From: Acidovorax sp. FJL06
Lineage (GTDB): Bacteria > Pseudomonadota > Gammaproteobacteria > Burkholderiales > Burkholderiaceae_C
Assembly: GCF_003852545.1 (NCBI RefSeq)
Contig: NZ_QAJR01000002.1
Span: 283 to 64,282 of the forward strand
DNA length: 64,000 nucleotides
Direction: 5' to 3'
Position 1 is the first letter of the stretch. The number at the start of each line of letters is the position of its first letter. Made by a program: the position numbers and the translations under genes. The notes beneath the pieces are model-generated. The model worked only from the letters and a program-made list of their open reading frames with translations, ran no database searches and had not been told where the DNA came from. Positions 1 to 8,773 of this stretch are shown here, one piece after another.

Positions 1-1
1 C

Positions 2-1405
2 GTGGCCGCAGCCCTGCTGGCCTTGCTGCTGCTGGGCCCCCTGGCCGCGCTGCTGACCAGCGCCGGGCTGGCCCTGGCCACGCTGCTGCTGAGCGTGTGC
101 CTGCCCTGGTGGGCGGGCCTGCAGTTTGCGCCAGCCGCCGCCTTGGCGGGCCTGGTGCTGGCCTACCCGCTCTGGAGCTGGCGGCGCCTGAGCGCTGCCG
201 CGCATTTTCTGCGGCTGGAGATGGAGAACCTGCAGCAGCAGGGCCTGTCGATGCGGCTGCGCAAGCGGCCCGGGGAATCGGCCGATTTTCTGGAGCGGCG
301 CATCAACGCGGTCGAGCGCGCCTCGCGCCAGCTGCGCGACCTGCACCACTTCGTGAGCGAAAGCCTGCAGCAACTGCCCTCACCCAGCCTCGTCTGCGAC
401 CCCGAGGGCCTGATCCTGCTGGCCAACCGGGCGGCCCGCGAGCACCTGGGCGGCGATGCGCAGGCCCCGCTGCAAGGCCAGTCGGTGGTCGATCTGCTGG
501 CCGACTTGGTGCAAGCGGGTAGCCGCCAGCCGCTCATCACCCAGGAACATCTGCGCGACCGGTCCCTGCCCGAGCACAGCGAAGGCAGCGATGCACAGGG
601 CCGCAGCCTGCTGGTGCAATGCAAGCCCTTCACCGACCTGGCCAACGCAGGCTGGCTGCTGACGCTGGTGGACCTGACCGACATGCGCCGCGCCCTGCAG
701 CAGCGCGACCAGGCGATGAACTTCATCTCGCACGACATCCGTGCGCCCAATGCCTCCATCCTCACGCTACTGGAGATGCAGCGCGCCTACCCCGGCCGCA
801 TGGCGGGCGATGAACTGCTGCTGCGCATTGAGCGCTATGCACAGGCGTCCCTGGGCATGGCAGAGAGCTTCGTGCAACTGGCCAGTGCGCAGGCGCAGGA
901 GTACCACATGGCGCCGCTGGACCTGGTCGCCCTGCTGGCAGAAACCACCGACGACCTCTGGGCCCTGGCCCGCGACCGCCAGGTGGACCTGCGCATCACC
1001 ACGGCCCCCGAGACAGCCCTGTGCGAGGGCGACCGCGCCCTGCTGCGCCGCGCCCTGGCCAACGTGATCAACAACGCCATCAAGTTCAGCCCGGAAGGCA
1101 GCGTGGTGCAGTGCGCCATCGCAGAACGCGGCCCGCACTGGGTGCTGTCGGTGCGCGACCAGGGCCCGGGCATTGCGCCCGAACTCCAGGGCCAGCTGTT
1201 CACCCCCTACCAAAGGCTGCACGACCGCAGCCACCCCACCGTGCACGGCGTGGGCCTGGGCCTGGCGCTGGTGTCTACCGTGGTGCAGCGCCACGGCGGC
1301 AGCCTGGAGGTGGACAGCGACACGGGGCGCGGCGCCGAGTTCCGGTTGGTGCTGCCTCGGGGCGAGGGTGCGCCAGAGGGCGACGAGAACGGCAGCGCCG
1401 ACTAA
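2..1405 (+). CDS. sensor histidine kinase, C-terminal part (5' truncated)
   Basis: This is the membrane-proximal and catalytic part of a two-component sensor kinase; the gene runs off the left edge, so the GTG at position 2 is probably internal. The visible protein begins with two or three Leu/Ala-rich membrane segments (residues 1-60) and a coiled linker. A PAS-like domain follows (about 115-230), then a phosphoacceptor region with SHDIRAP (His near 243). The ATPase has an N-box NVINNAIKF near 354 and glycine boxes DQGPGIA and GVGLGLALV. The three-helix membrane block followed by PAS and kinase is typical of CHASE2-type kinases, but that sensor domain would lie outside the window. No response regulator is visible. 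Its stop overlaps tail-to-tail with mnmH. Confidence 0.85.
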   Translation: MAAALLALLLLGPLAALLTSAGLALATLLLSVCLPWWAGLQFAPAAALAGLVLAYPLWSWRRLSAAAHFLRLEMENLQQQGLSMRLRKRPGESADFLERRINAVERASRQLRDLHHFVSESLQQLPSPSLVCDPEGLILLANRAAREHLGGDAQAPLQGQSVVDLLADLVQAGSRQPLITQEHLRDRSLPEHSEGSDAQGRSLLVQCKPFTDLANAGWLLTLVDLTDMRRALQQRDQAMNFISHDIRAPNASILTLLEMQRAYPGRMAGDELLLRIERYAQASLGMAESFVQLASAQAQEYHMAPLDLVALLAETTDDLWALARDRQVDLRITTAPETALCEGDRALLRRALANVINNAIKFSPEGSVVQCAIAERGPHWVLSVRDQGPGIAPELQGQLFTPYQRLHDRSHPTVHGVGLGLALVSTVVQRHGGSLEVDSDTGRGAEFRLVLPRGEGAPEGDENGSAD

Positions 1406-2529
1406 GCCGCCCTGCCACCTGCTGCACCTGCCGTGAAGGCAGACGCGCGCAGATAGTCCAGCACCGCCTGCCGGTCGCCCTGGAACACGATGCGGTCCGC
1501 CCGCTGGCGGCGCTGGTAGGCATACATCGGGTCGTAGTAATCGCGCACCAGCGCCGCGATCCAGTCCCGGTGCAGCGCAAAGTCGGCATGGTCTTTTTGC
1601 CGCACCAGCGCCGCCACCATGGTCGCGCGCAGCACCCGGTGCCGGTCACCGCCGAGCCGCTTGGCGAGTTTGTCCAGGCTGTCGAGCAACCGGGCAGCAA
1701 ACAGATCCGCGCCTTCCGCCTCGCCAAAAGCCGCCACAAAATCGGCGCATTGCTGCACCACATAGTCCTGCAGGATGCGTTCGACCCGGGCCTCAAAGCC
1801 ATCATCCAGGCACACGATGGGTGCCTGCTCCAGCCGCTGCCGCAGCGCCAGCGGCACGGAACAACTGCCCACATGCCGCCCCTCGTCTTCGAGCACAAAC
1901 GCCCTATGCCCCTGGTTGCATTTCTGGAACAGGTCGATGGCCAGCCGGTTCTCGAAATCAATCTGCGAGGGCTGACCACTCACGCGGTGGCCAAAGCTGG
2001 AGCCCCGGTGGTTGGCATGCCCCTCCAGGTCCAGGCCATGGGCCAGCTGCGCAATCACCTCGGTCTTGCCGGTGCCGGTGAGGCCGCTCAGCACCACAAA
2101 ACCGCACTGCACCGAGGCCGCCTCCAGGGTGTTGATGAGAAAGCCGCGCAGGGCCTTGTAGCCGCCCTGCACGCGGGGGTAGTCGATGCCGGCCTCGCTT
2201 TTCAGCCACTGCTGAACGATCTGGGAACGCAGGCCGCCCCGAAAACAATAGAGCACCCCCCCGGGGTGGGCCTGCGCAAACTGCGCCCAGGCGGCAACGC
2301 GGGCCTGCTTGGTGGCCCCGGACACCAGCTGGTGCCCCAAGGCAATCGCCGCATCCTGCCCCCTGTGCTTGTAGCAAGTGCCCACCTGCTGGCGTTCGCC
2401 ATCGTCCATGAGCGGAAGATTGACCACCCCGGGGAATGCGCCCTGCGCAAACTCCACCGGCGCGCGCACATCCATCATGGGCACGCCGTTCAGGAAGATC
2501 TGCCGAAAGTCCGAAAGAGCACCCGCCAT
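1402..2529 (-). CDS. mnmH: tRNA 2-selenouridine synthase
   Basis: MnmH (SelU/YbbB) replaces sulfur by selenium in 2-thiouridine at the wobble position of Lys, Glu and Gln tRNAs, using selenophosphate. The 375-residue protein has the family layout: an N-terminal rhodanese domain with the active-site Cys in CFRGGLRSQ (Cys95), then a P-loop domain with GLTGTGKT near residue 150 that binds the geranyl/selenium-transfer substrates. Length is normal. Its ATG shares a base with the selD stop (ATGA), so selD and mnmH are translationally coupled and the selenophosphate made next door has an obvious user. No Sec insertion genes are in view. Confidence 0.95.
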   Translation of the reverse strand: MAGALSDFRQIFLNGVPMMDVRAPVEFAQGAFPGVVNLPLMDDGERQQVGTCYKHRGQDAAIALGHQLVSGATKQARVAAWAQFAQAHPGGVLYCFRGGLRSQIVQQWLKSEAGIDYPRVQGGYKALRGFLINTLEAASVQCGFVVLSGLTGTGKTEVIAQLAHGLDLEGHANHRGSSFGHRVSGQPSQIDFENRLAIDLFQKCNQGHRAFVLEDEGRHVGSCSVPLALRQRLEQAPIVCLDDGFEARVERILQDYVVQQCADFVAAFGEAEGADLFAARLLDSLDKLAKRLGGDRHRVLRATMVAALVRQKDHADFALHRDWIAALVRDYYDPMYAYQRRQRADRIVFQGDRQAVLDYLRASAFTAGAAGGRAA

Positions 2530-3581
2530 CAGCGCAACCCCACGGCCAGGGCGCGCCGCTGCGTCATCTCGCCAAGGGGCGCCAGGACCAGGCCCATCTC
2601 GCCTGCTACCGCCAGAAACTCGCTCTCGCCCTCAGGGCTGACGGCCACCAGCAGCCCGCCGCTGGTCTGCGGGTCGCACAGCAGGTGCTTCTGCGCCTCG
2701 GTGAGCGGCGCAATCTTGGCGCCATAGCTGTCGAAATTGCGCTGCGTGCCGCCGGGCACGCAGCCCTGGTCCATATAGTGCTCCACCCCCGCCAGGCGGG
2801 GCACGGCGGCGTAGTCGATCTCGGCACTCAGGCCGCTGCCCTCGGCCATCTCGACCAGGTGCCCCAGCAGGCCAAAGCCCGTGACATCCGTCATGGCCGC
2901 CACCCCCGCGAGCCGGCCAAACCGGCTGCCGGGCTGGTTCAGCGTGCACATCAGGTCGCGCGCCACGCCCACATCCTGCGGGCGCAGCCGGGCTTTTTTC
3001 TCGGCCGTGGTCAGGATGCCAATGCCCAGCGGCTTGGTCAGGTACAGGCGGCAGCCGGCCGTGGCCGTGTCATTGCGCTTGAGGTGGCGCTTTTCCACCA
3101 CCCCGGTCACCGCCAGCCCAAAGATGGGCTCCGGCGCATCAATGGAGTGTCCGCCGGCCAGCGGAATGCCCGCTGCATCGCACACCGCACGCCCGCCGCG
3201 CACCACCTCGCGCGCCACCTCGGGCGGCAGGACATTGACCGGCCAGCCCAGGATGGCAATCGCCATCAGCGGGTCCGCCCCCATGGCGTAGATGTCGCTG
3301 ATCGCATTGGTGGCCGCGATGCGGCCAAAATCAAAGGGATCGTCCACGATGGGCATGAAAAAGTCGGTGGTGGACACCACCCCGCGCTCGCCGTCCAGCG
3401 CGTACACGGCCGCATCGTCGCGCGAGGTGTTACCCACCCACAGCCGGGGGTCCAGGTTCTGCGCCCCGCTGCCCGCCAGGATCACGTCCAGCACCTGGGG
3501 GCTGATCTTGCAGCCACAGCCGGCGCCATGGCTGTACTGGGTGAGGCGGATCGGAGGGGCCGTGGTCGGTTCTTGGGACAT
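2529..3581 (-). CDS. selD: selenide, water dikinase (selenophosphate synthase)
   Basis: SelD makes monoselenophosphate from selenide and ATP. The start chosen at 3581 gives 350 residues, the usual length; the open frame upstream has no family similarity. The N-terminus carries the Gly-rich catalytic loop HGAGCGCK with Cys22 at the position that is Cys or Sec in the family and Lys25 as the essential lysine. Downstream are typical AIRS-family segments ([38 protein letters not shown]). First gene of a two-gene operon with mnmH. This copy encodes Cys, not Sec. Confidence 0.96.
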   Translation of the reverse strand: MSQEPTTAPPIRLTQYSHGAGCGCKISPQVLDVILAGSGAQNLDPRLWVGNTSRDDAAVYALDGERGVVSTTDFFMPIVDDPFDFGRIAATNAISDIYAMGADPLMAIAILGWPVNVLPPEVAREVVRGGRAVCDAAGIPLAGGHSIDAPEPIFGLAVTGVVEKRHLKRNDTATAGCRLYLTKPLGIGILTTAEKKARLRPQDVGVARDLMCTLNQPGSRFGRLAGVAAMTDVTGFGLLGHLVEMAEGSGLSAEIDYAAVPRLAGVEHYMDQGCVPGGTQRNFDSYGAKIAPLTEAQKHLLCDPQTSGGLLVAVSPEGESEFLAVAGEMGLVLAPLGEMTQRRALAVGLR

Positions 3582-3837
3582 ACAGGGTTCTTTCGGGTCA
3601 TCGGGCGCATTGCGCAACCCCCCATTCTGGCGGTGCAGGCCCGGCGGCTCAACCGGCTTGTGCGATCCATGGAAGCTGCTGAACGCTATACCAAGCCGGA
3701 CATAGTCCCGACCCGGTCGCCCCCTAGAATCGCACCAGGCCGGTGCAATCAGCGCCTGCGCGCCGTTCGCACGCGCTCCGCCCGGTTCCGCCGCGCACCA
3801 CCCTCCACCCCACCGCTGCCCCCAGGTCAGGAATCCA

Positions 3838-4983
3838 ATGCCCAGTCTTGATCTTCGCTCCTTGACCATCATGGCCGGACTGATCGGCATCGTCATGGGC
3901 CTGGTCCTGCTGGGTTTGCGCCGCAACTACCCCGCCTCGATCCGTGGCATGCGACTGTGGGGGGCTGCGCCCCTGGTCTGCGCGGGCTCCACCCTGTTTT
4001 ACGGCCTGGACGGCGTGCTGCCCGCCTCGCTGGTGGCATTGATCGGCAATGCGCTCCTGCTGTTGGGCGTCACGCTGTTCCTGCTCGGCAGCGAGCAATT
4101 GCACGGACTGCCCCCCTCGTGGCGCCGCTGGGCCATGGTGATCGTGGCCACCTTGCTGCTGCTCACCCTCTTCATGCTGGTGTATCCGGACTACCGCATC
4201 CGGGTGCTGATCTTCAGTGGCACCCTGGCAGCCATCGTGGTCGAACATGCACGGCTGCTGGGCCGCCATGGCAAAGGCTTTGCCCACCGCTTCACCGCCA
4301 TGGCGCTGTGGGGGCAGGCGGCGGTGCTGGTGTGCCGGGCCGCAAGCACGCTGTGGCTGGACCAGGCCGACACGCAGCGCTTTGCGCAGTCCACGGTCCA
4401 GACCGTGTACATCGCCACTTTCAGTTTCTCGGTCTTGCTGATAAGCATCGGCGTGCTGCTGATGGCCGGCGAGCGCGTGCGCGCAGAGTTCGAGTACCTG
4501 GCCACCCACGACTCCCTGACCGGCGCGCACACCCGCAGGGCGGTGCTGGCCGCCTGCGCCGACGAACTGGCCCGCTGGAGCCGCTACGGCAGCCCGTTTT
4601 CATTGCTGATCCTGGACATCGACCACTTCAAGCGCATCAACGACGCGCATGGGCACCTCGCGGGCGACCAGGTGCTGGCGCATTTCGTCCAGATCATCCA
4701 GGCCCACCTGCGATCGGCGGACCGGCTCGGGCGCTATGGGGGCGAGGAATTCATGGTGCTCCTGCCCGAAACCGACATCGAAGCCGCCACCCATGTGGCC
4801 GAACGCATGCGCGCATCGCTCGACGCAACGCCGGATTCGGCGGGCCGTCCGCACTGCACCGTCAGCATCGGACTGACCACGGTGCAACCGGGGGACGGCA
4901 AGGTGGACACCCTCATCGCACGCGCCGATGCGGCTCTCTACGAAGCCAAGGCACAGGGCCGAAACCGGGTCCAGGCCGGCTGA
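3838..4983 (+). CDS. membrane diguanylate cyclase (GGDEF)
   Basis: A 381-residue protein predicted to make cyclic di-GMP. Residues 1-215 are hydrophobic with about six or seven membrane helices and no recognisable sensor fold. The C-terminal GGDEF domain starts near [14 protein letters not shown] (about 222). The active-site signature is GGEEF at 301-305, the catalytically competent variant, and an RSAD inhibitory I-site sits five residues before it (292-295), so product feedback is likely. The catalytic segment [14 protein letters not shown] is intact. The gene stands alone; the 256 bp before it (3582-3837) hold no gene and presumably both this promoter and that of selD, but I see no clear consensus boxes. 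Confidence 0.92.
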   Translation: MPSLDLRSLTIMAGLIGIVMGLVLLGLRRNYPASIRGMRLWGAAPLVCAGSTLFYGLDGVLPASLVALIGNALLLLGVTLFLLGSEQLHGLPPSWRRWAMVIVATLLLLTLFMLVYPDYRIRVLIFSGTLAAIVVEHARLLGRHGKGFAHRFTAMALWGQAAVLVCRAASTLWLDQADTQRFAQSTVQTVYIATFSFSVLLISIGVLLMAGERVRAEFEYLATHDSLTGAHTRRAVLAACADELARWSRYGSPFSLLILDIDHFKRINDAHGHLAGDQVLAHFVQIIQAHLRSADRLGRYGGEEFMVLLPETDIEAATHVAERMRASLDATPDSAGRPHCTVSIGLTTVQPGDGKVDTLIARADAALYEAKAQGRNRVQAG

Positions 4984-5037
4984 AAGCCGTCAACGGGGGC
5001 AAGACAGGGCAAGGGCGCAACAAGGCCCAGAAACCAG

Positions 5038-5075
5038 AAAGGGTTTGCTTCTATTTTCATAGCAGCAAACCCTTT
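5038..5075. terminator. bidirectional hairpin terminator; original tRNA-Ser terminator
   Basis: A perfect 12-bp stem (5038-5049 with 5064-5075, arms AAAGGGTTTGCT and AGCAAACCCTTT) encloses a 14-base loop. Its A/T-rich arms let it work on either strand. It ends the diguanylate cyclase gene. It sits 6 bp beyond the displaced tRNA-Ser 3' end, so before integration it was probably the terminator of the serS/tRNA-Ser transcript. Confidence 0.75.
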
Positions 5076-5078
5076 GGA

Positions 5079-5143
<65 letters not shown>

Positions 5144-5261
5144 AACACACCATCTTTTGCCAACCTTGACCATCCTAGATACAATCTATGTAAATCAATG
5201 ACTTAGTCTGATTTTTCGCTTTCGCTCCTTGATTGAAATAGGCTGTATTTTCGGAAATAGT

Positions 5262-5295
5262 CTTACATCCTCCCTTACATCCTGCCCAATGTAAG
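5262..5295. promoter_or_regulatory. CTTACAT arm-type repeats at left end
   Basis: CTTACAT occurs at 5262-5268 and 5274-5280 (12 bp apart) and inverted (ATGTAAG) at 5289-5295, just before the integrase start. The same pair with the same 12-bp spacing recurs inside the right end (10770-10788). Such short direct repeats inside both ends are what the N-terminal arm-binding domain of tyrosine integrases recognises. The position also suggests that the integrase could repress its own promoter. Function is inferred from placement. Confidence 0.6.
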
Positions 5296-5312
5296 ACCAC
5301 AAGGGGCACCGC

Positions 5313-6632
5313 ATGGCAAAGATTGCATTCACCGCTGGCCGGGTATCGGGTTTCAAATGCCCGCCTGACAAGAAACAGGCTTTCATGTGGGATGCGACCG
5401 CGCCGGGGTTGGGACTGCGGACAACGCCTGCGGGGAAGCCTGCCTATGTGTTTCAGAGCGTGTACCAAGGCAAAGACCTGCGCATCACCATCGGGAGCCC
5501 TGCCTCCTGGAGCATTCCAGACGCCCAGGCTAAGGCCCGCGAACTGCAGCGACTGATTGATGAAGGCAAAGACCCCCGCGACCTGAAGCGTGACGCCCTG
5601 GCCGCCCAGGCCGAACGGCGAGCCGCTGCCGCTGCCAAGGCTGTGACAGTGGGTGAGGCTTGGGCCGCCTACCTTGAAGCCCGCCGCCCACGCTGGGGCG
5701 AACGCCATTACAGCGAGCATCTTTTACTGGTAAAGCCCGGCGGAGTTGCATCCAAGCGGGTAGCAGGTGGTGTGACTGCACCCGGCATCCTGCATCCGCT
5801 GGTGGGGCTTGCGCTGCGTGAGTTGACCGCGCCCGTTATCGAGGCATGGGCCGCCCGCGAGACACAAACCCGCCCGGCGGCTGCCCGCCTTGCGTGGCGC
5901 TGCCTGAAAGCATTTCTAAGCTGGTGCACAGAACAGCCGGAATATGCGCCAGTGCTACCCAGCGCGAACCCGGCAAAAACGAAGAAGGCCCGCGAGTCAC
6001 TGGGTAAGGCAGGAGCAAAGCAAGACGCATTGCTAAAGGAGCAACTGCCCGCGTGGTTCGCAGCCGTTACGCAGCAACAAAACCCAGTGGTGGCCGCATA
6101 TCTGCAAACGCTGCTTTTAACGGGTGCCCGAGCTGGTGAGGTGCTGGGGCTGCGCTGGGAGGACGTGAATACAAAATGGCGCGGCCTGACCATCCGAGAC
6201 AAGGACGCCAGTAGAGGCGGTGTGGACGGCGTGCGCGTCATCCCCTTGACTCCTTACGTTTGGCACCTGCTGCAAGCTCTGCCGCGCCGCAATGAATGGG
6301 TTTTCTCAAGCGCCAGCGCCAAAGGTGGCCGCATTGTCATCGCCAGAAATAACCACCATGACGCCTGCGCCGTGGCTGGCATTGAAGAGCTGACCATCCA
6401 CGGCCTGCGCCGGTCGTTCAAGAGCCTGACCGAGTGGCTAGAAATCCCTGCTGGTGTCGTTGCTCAAATCATGGGACACAAGCCAAGCGCGACCGCTGAA
6501 AAGCATTACACCGTGCGCCCGCTAGACCTGCTGCGCGTACATCATGAGCGCATCGAAGCATGGATTCTGGAACAGGCGGGCATCCCTTTCGATGCCAAAG
6601 CCGAACCGGGCAAGCTGCGCGCTGTGAACTGA
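5313..6632 (+). CDS. int: tyrosine-recombinase integrase (P4-like)
   Basis: The 439-residue integrase is expected to catalyse insertion into and excision from tRNA-Ser. The N-terminus (about 5-90, with APGLGLR and ITIGSP) is the arm-DNA-binding DUF4102-type domain of island integrases, followed by a core-binding SAM-like domain and the catalytic domain. The catalytic set is complete: Arg273 in TGARAGEVLGLRW, His363-x2-Arg366 in HGLRRSF, His389 in MGHKPS and nucleophile Tyr399 in KHYTVR. The ATG at 5313 has AAGGGG at 5301-5306 as ribosome site. It lies 170 bp inside the left repeat and points into the element. Confidence 0.95.
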   Translation: MAKIAFTAGRVSGFKCPPDKKQAFMWDATAPGLGLRTTPAGKPAYVFQSVYQGKDLRITIGSPASWSIPDAQAKARELQRLIDEGKDPRDLKRDALAAQAERRAAAAAKAVTVGEAWAAYLEARRPRWGERHYSEHLLLVKPGGVASKRVAGGVTAPGILHPLVGLALRELTAPVIEAWAARETQTRPAAARLAWRCLKAFLSWCTEQPEYAPVLPSANPAKTKKARESLGKAGAKQDALLKEQLPAWFAAVTQQQNPVVAAYLQTLLLTGARAGEVLGLRWEDVNTKWRGLTIRDKDASRGGVDGVRVIPLTPYVWHLLQALPRRNEWVFSSASAKGGRIVIARNNHHDACAVAGIEELTIHGLRRSFKSLTEWLEIPAGVVAQIMGHKPSATAEKHYTVRPLDLLRVHHERIEAWILEQAGIPFDAKAEPGKLRAVN

Positions 6633-6742
6633 CATGCGCGAAGCCATGGCGCGTTTCCATCCATGGCAAAACAAGCGGGGCTAGCATGTGCAGCAACACA
6701 GCGCCAGCCCCTGACCATCAACCACTATCAAGGAGTGAATCA

Positions 6743-6973
6743 ATGGCTTTGCAGACTGTAAATCAATCGTTCAGACAAACCGACATAGACGACCTAGACG
6801 CACTTAGCCAAAAGACGGCCCAGTTAGACGCCCTTCTTTACATGACCTACGGCGAAGGCGGGGAAGTGTTCCGCCGAAGCTCAGACACCGTTCAAGACAA
6901 CTATCTTTGGGCGTGTGCTGAGATTGCGTCCGAAGTCAGGAAGTTGGCTCAAAGGCTCAATAGCCCAGGGTAG
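6743..6973 (+). CDS. small protein of unknown function
   Basis: A 76-residue acidic, mostly helical protein; I do not recognise the family. The ATG at 6743 is preceded by AGGAG at 6731-6735, a good ribosome site, which is why I prefer it to the longer open frame that begins inside int. The core reads like a small helical bundle (ALSQKTAQLDALLYMTYGEG, then NYLWACAEIASEVRKLAQRL). It lies 110 bp after int and in the same direction. The gap contains a weak GGGGCT/AGCCCC inverted repeat (about 6676-6710). A regulatory role is possible but nothing in the sequence proves it. Confidence 0.65.
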   Translation: MALQTVNQSFRQTDIDDLDALSQKTAQLDALLYMTYGEGGEVFRRSSDTVQDNYLWACAEIASEVRKLAQRLNSPG

Positions 6974-6985
6974 GCCGACCGTTTC

Positions 6986-7049
6986 GCCCCAGCTAGGCAG
7001 GGCCGCAATCCTGCCGAAAAGTCGGACACCTTCACCGACCTGCTGGGGC
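6986..7049 (+). ncRNA. candidate structured RNA: three-way junction
   Basis: In the gap between two element genes the sequence folds on paper into a closed three-stem junction with perfect stems. An outer 8-bp stem pairs GCCCCAGC (6986-6993) with GCTGGGGC (7042-7049). It encloses GGCAGG/CCTGCC (6996-7001 with 7010-7015) and GTCGG/CCGAC (7021-7025 with 7035-7039). No open frame explains it. It could be a leader RNA controlling the next gene (start 36 bp downstream), a small antisense-type RNA, or a single-strand DNA structure used in conjugative transfer or replication. No known family is recognised. Confidence 0.45.
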
Positions 7050-7084
7050 TCCTTATGAGGGCCGCACTTTGAAGGGGTGTGACC

Positions 7085-7984
7085 GTGAGCGAAAAGAAGT
7101 TTCTGCATTGGCTGCCAGTAGAAGAAAGCAAGACAGTGCGCTTTTCAGAACTGGCGCACATGATTGCAAAGGCCATGCATCCCGGCGACCATGAGTTATC
7201 GGCCTATGCCAGCGCCCGCGAAAATCTGGACAGAGACTTAGAGCAAGCAGTAAGAGATGATGTGTTGACTGTGCGCAATGCCTCCGGATTGGGCCGCCAC
7301 ACGTTCCCGTATGGTGCTGCCCTGCAACGTGCCGTGGTCATTCCAAGCCTCGATTTAGAGCCATTCTTGAATGCACGGGGCATTGGATTACTTCTCATGC
7401 CGCATGGAAGCGGGCCTAAATATTGGACGCTGGAGAACGCCGCCCTTGCACTGCAATCGCAAGAGGGCTGGCACGGCGGAACGCGTGCCGAGTTTCTTGA
7501 CCAATTGGAAGGAGCTGCCCAGCGTGACGAGCTTACCGTCCGCGACCCGCGAACATGCTTGCCGGTTAAGTCGCCGCGAGCCCGCACATTCTGGGAGTTG
7601 GTAACGCCTGCGGATGTGAATGCGTGGCTTGAAAACCTGGCTGCGCCCTATCGGTGGAATGTGGTTGCGTCCGAGGTAGAGCAGGAACTCAACCCACCGG
7701 AGCCCATCGGCCCAAGCAATGCGAAAAAACCGCAAGAACGGCCCATGAAAAAGGTCGCCTTAGTGGCTGCGCTCCAACATGAGTGGGCATCAATTGAAGC
7801 CGACCTGAGCGATGCTTCCCGTAACGGGCTTAAGGAAGCGGCACATGCTGGAAAACATGGCGAATGGTTCCAATCCAAAGCACGCGCGTGGGCGGTGAGC
7901 AGGAACAAGATTAGGCAAGCTGCGCTACCAATTCACCCGGCAACGTGGCCGGGGGGCGTCACGCGAAACAGGCTCTCAGGGTGA
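7085..7984 (+). CDS. unknown element protein with internal duplication
   Basis: About 299 residues; no family recognised. I place the start at GTG 7085, about 7 bases after AAGGGG (7072-7077); the in-frame GTG at 7079 is too close to that site. Two stretches resemble each other: ENLDRDLEQAVRDDVLTVRN (about 45-65) and AEFLDQLEGAAQRDELTVRD (about 138-158), each followed about 35 residues later by a short WL/FL segment, so the protein seems built from two copies of one module. After a Pro-rich linker (about 200-220) comes a separate C-terminal helical piece (KKVALVAALQHEWASIEADL). Soluble, no signal peptide. Duplicated DNA-binding or adaptor modules would fit, but this is a guess. Confidence 0.75.
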   Translation: MSEKKFLHWLPVEESKTVRFSELAHMIAKAMHPGDHELSAYASARENLDRDLEQAVRDDVLTVRNASGLGRHTFPYGAALQRAVVIPSLDLEPFLNARGIGLLLMPHGSGPKYWTLENAALALQSQEGWHGGTRAEFLDQLEGAAQRDELTVRDPRTCLPVKSPRARTFWELVTPADVNAWLENLAAPYRWNVVASEVEQELNPPEPIGPSNAKKPQERPMKKVALVAALQHEWASIEADLSDASRNGLKEAAHAGKHGEWFQSKARAWAVSRNKIRQAALPIHPATWPGGVTRNRLSG

Positions 7985-7994
7985 TGTGACCGAG

Positions 7995-8041
7995 TCCCGA
8001 ATATCGGGGTTTTGTCGGGTCTTTTTCGGGAAATTTCGGGG
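7995..8041. promoter_or_regulatory. helically phased TCGGG repeats
   Basis: TCGGG occurs at 8004, 8015, 8026 and 8036, that is every 10-11 bp and so on one face of the helix, each preceded by a T-rich run. A fifth copy in inverse orientation (TCCCGA, 7995-8000) makes the near-palindrome CCCGAATATCGGG with the first. The tract lies between the 299-residue gene and the small HTH gene. It looks like an operator or iteron array for an element-encoded protein. Confidence 0.5.
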
Positions 8042-8091
8042 CTTTTGCAATTCATCCCAGCCAGCCAATCAAGGCGGGCGAAAGGTGAAAA

Positions 8092-8328
8092 ATGACAGCA
8101 CAGCAAGCCCCGTATGAGTCGGGAAACAAGCACAGCGAATTCCCCCCGCTGGAACAGGTGACTAAACCGAACCTGACCACAAGGGAATTTTGCTTTTACA
8201 CAAATCTGGCAGAACAGACCGCATGGCTGTATGCCTGCAAGGAATCGGGACCGGTGCGTCCCATCCGTATTGGCCGCCGCCTTAACTGGCCGACCCAGGC
8301 AGTAAAGCAACTTTGTGGGGTGGCGTAA
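8092..8328 (+). CDS. small AlpA/excisionase-like DNA-binding protein
   Basis: A 78-residue protein with a MerR/AlpA-type winged helix-turn-helix flavour: TTREFCFYTNLAEQTAWLYA as helix-turn-helix, then PIRIGRRLNWPTQAVKQL, the wing and terminal helix found in excisionase-like proteins. Proteins of this kind act as recombination directionality factors or as regulators of integrase and transfer genes. The phased TCGGG tract ends 50 bp upstream of the start, a natural candidate for its binding site. Start ATG at 8092 follows GAAAGGTG. It opens a run of overlapping genes leading to the relaxase. The HTH assignment comes from reading the sequence, not from a search. Confidence 0.7.
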   Translation: MTAQQAPYESGNKHSEFPPLEQVTKPNLTTREFCFYTNLAEQTAWLYACKESGPVRPIRIGRRLNWPTQAVKQLCGVA

Positions 8329-8417
8329 TGATGGCCGCCGCTATCAATCACGCCTTGCTGGCGCTGTGGTGCGCTATGCCTTCCCGCTGGTTCAAGCGTG
8401 GGAGGGCTGCCAAGTGA
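8328..8417 (+). CDS. possible 29-residue coupling peptide
   Basis: A tiny frame starts with ATGATG that overlaps the preceding stop (TAATG) and ends in TGA overlapping the next GTG start (GTGA), filling exactly the gap between two element genes. The product would be 29 residues with a basic end. It may exist only to keep ribosomes moving through the operon. There is no independent evidence of a function. Confidence 0.3.
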   Translation: MMAAAINHALLALWCAMPSRWFKRGRAAK

Positions 8418-8773
8418 AAGCACCAAAGAAAAAGCCCCAAACCGTTGCAGCGGACAAAGGGCTTTCCAAAGAACACACACCGAAGTTTACCGGCACCGAC
8501 AACCCGCGCCACCTGCGCGCAATCGCTGCCCTGCTGCGCCGCCCTATGCCGCGTGAGAGCCTGGACAAAGAGGCCGGTTGCAGCAATGGGCCTGAGCTGG
8601 TTGCAGAGCTTCGCCGCCGTGGGCTTGAGGTGCCATGCCAGCGCATCAACTTTGTGGACCGCGACGGGTTTATGTGTCGTCCTGGCGTGTATTTCCTGAC
8701 TATTGCCGACCGCAGCAAGCTGCACAAATGGAAGGCGCGCCGCAACCAACAGCAAGGGGGCGCGCATGGCTGA
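8414..8773 (+). CDS. winged-helix-like small protein
   Basis: A 119-residue basic protein starting at GTG 8414, with GGGAGGG (8399-8405) at good spacing; the longer frame to 8315 would overlap the HTH gene. After a lysine-rich N-terminus comes RHLRAIAALLRRPMPRESLD and GPELVAELRRRGLEVPC, which read as helix-turn-helix with a recognition helix, then a wing-like GVYFLTIADR and a basic tail. Proteins of this shape are common just upstream of mobilization or phage genes. Its stop overlaps the relaxase start by 8 bases, so the two are probably co-translated; an accessory protein helping the relaxase bind DNA is plausible but unproven. Confidence 0.65.
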   Translation: MKAPKKKPQTVAADKGLSKEHTPKFTGTDNPRHLRAIAALLRRPMPRESLDKEAGCSNGPELVAELRRRGLEVPCQRINFVDRDGFMCRPGVYFLTIADRSKLHKWKARRNQQQGGAHG

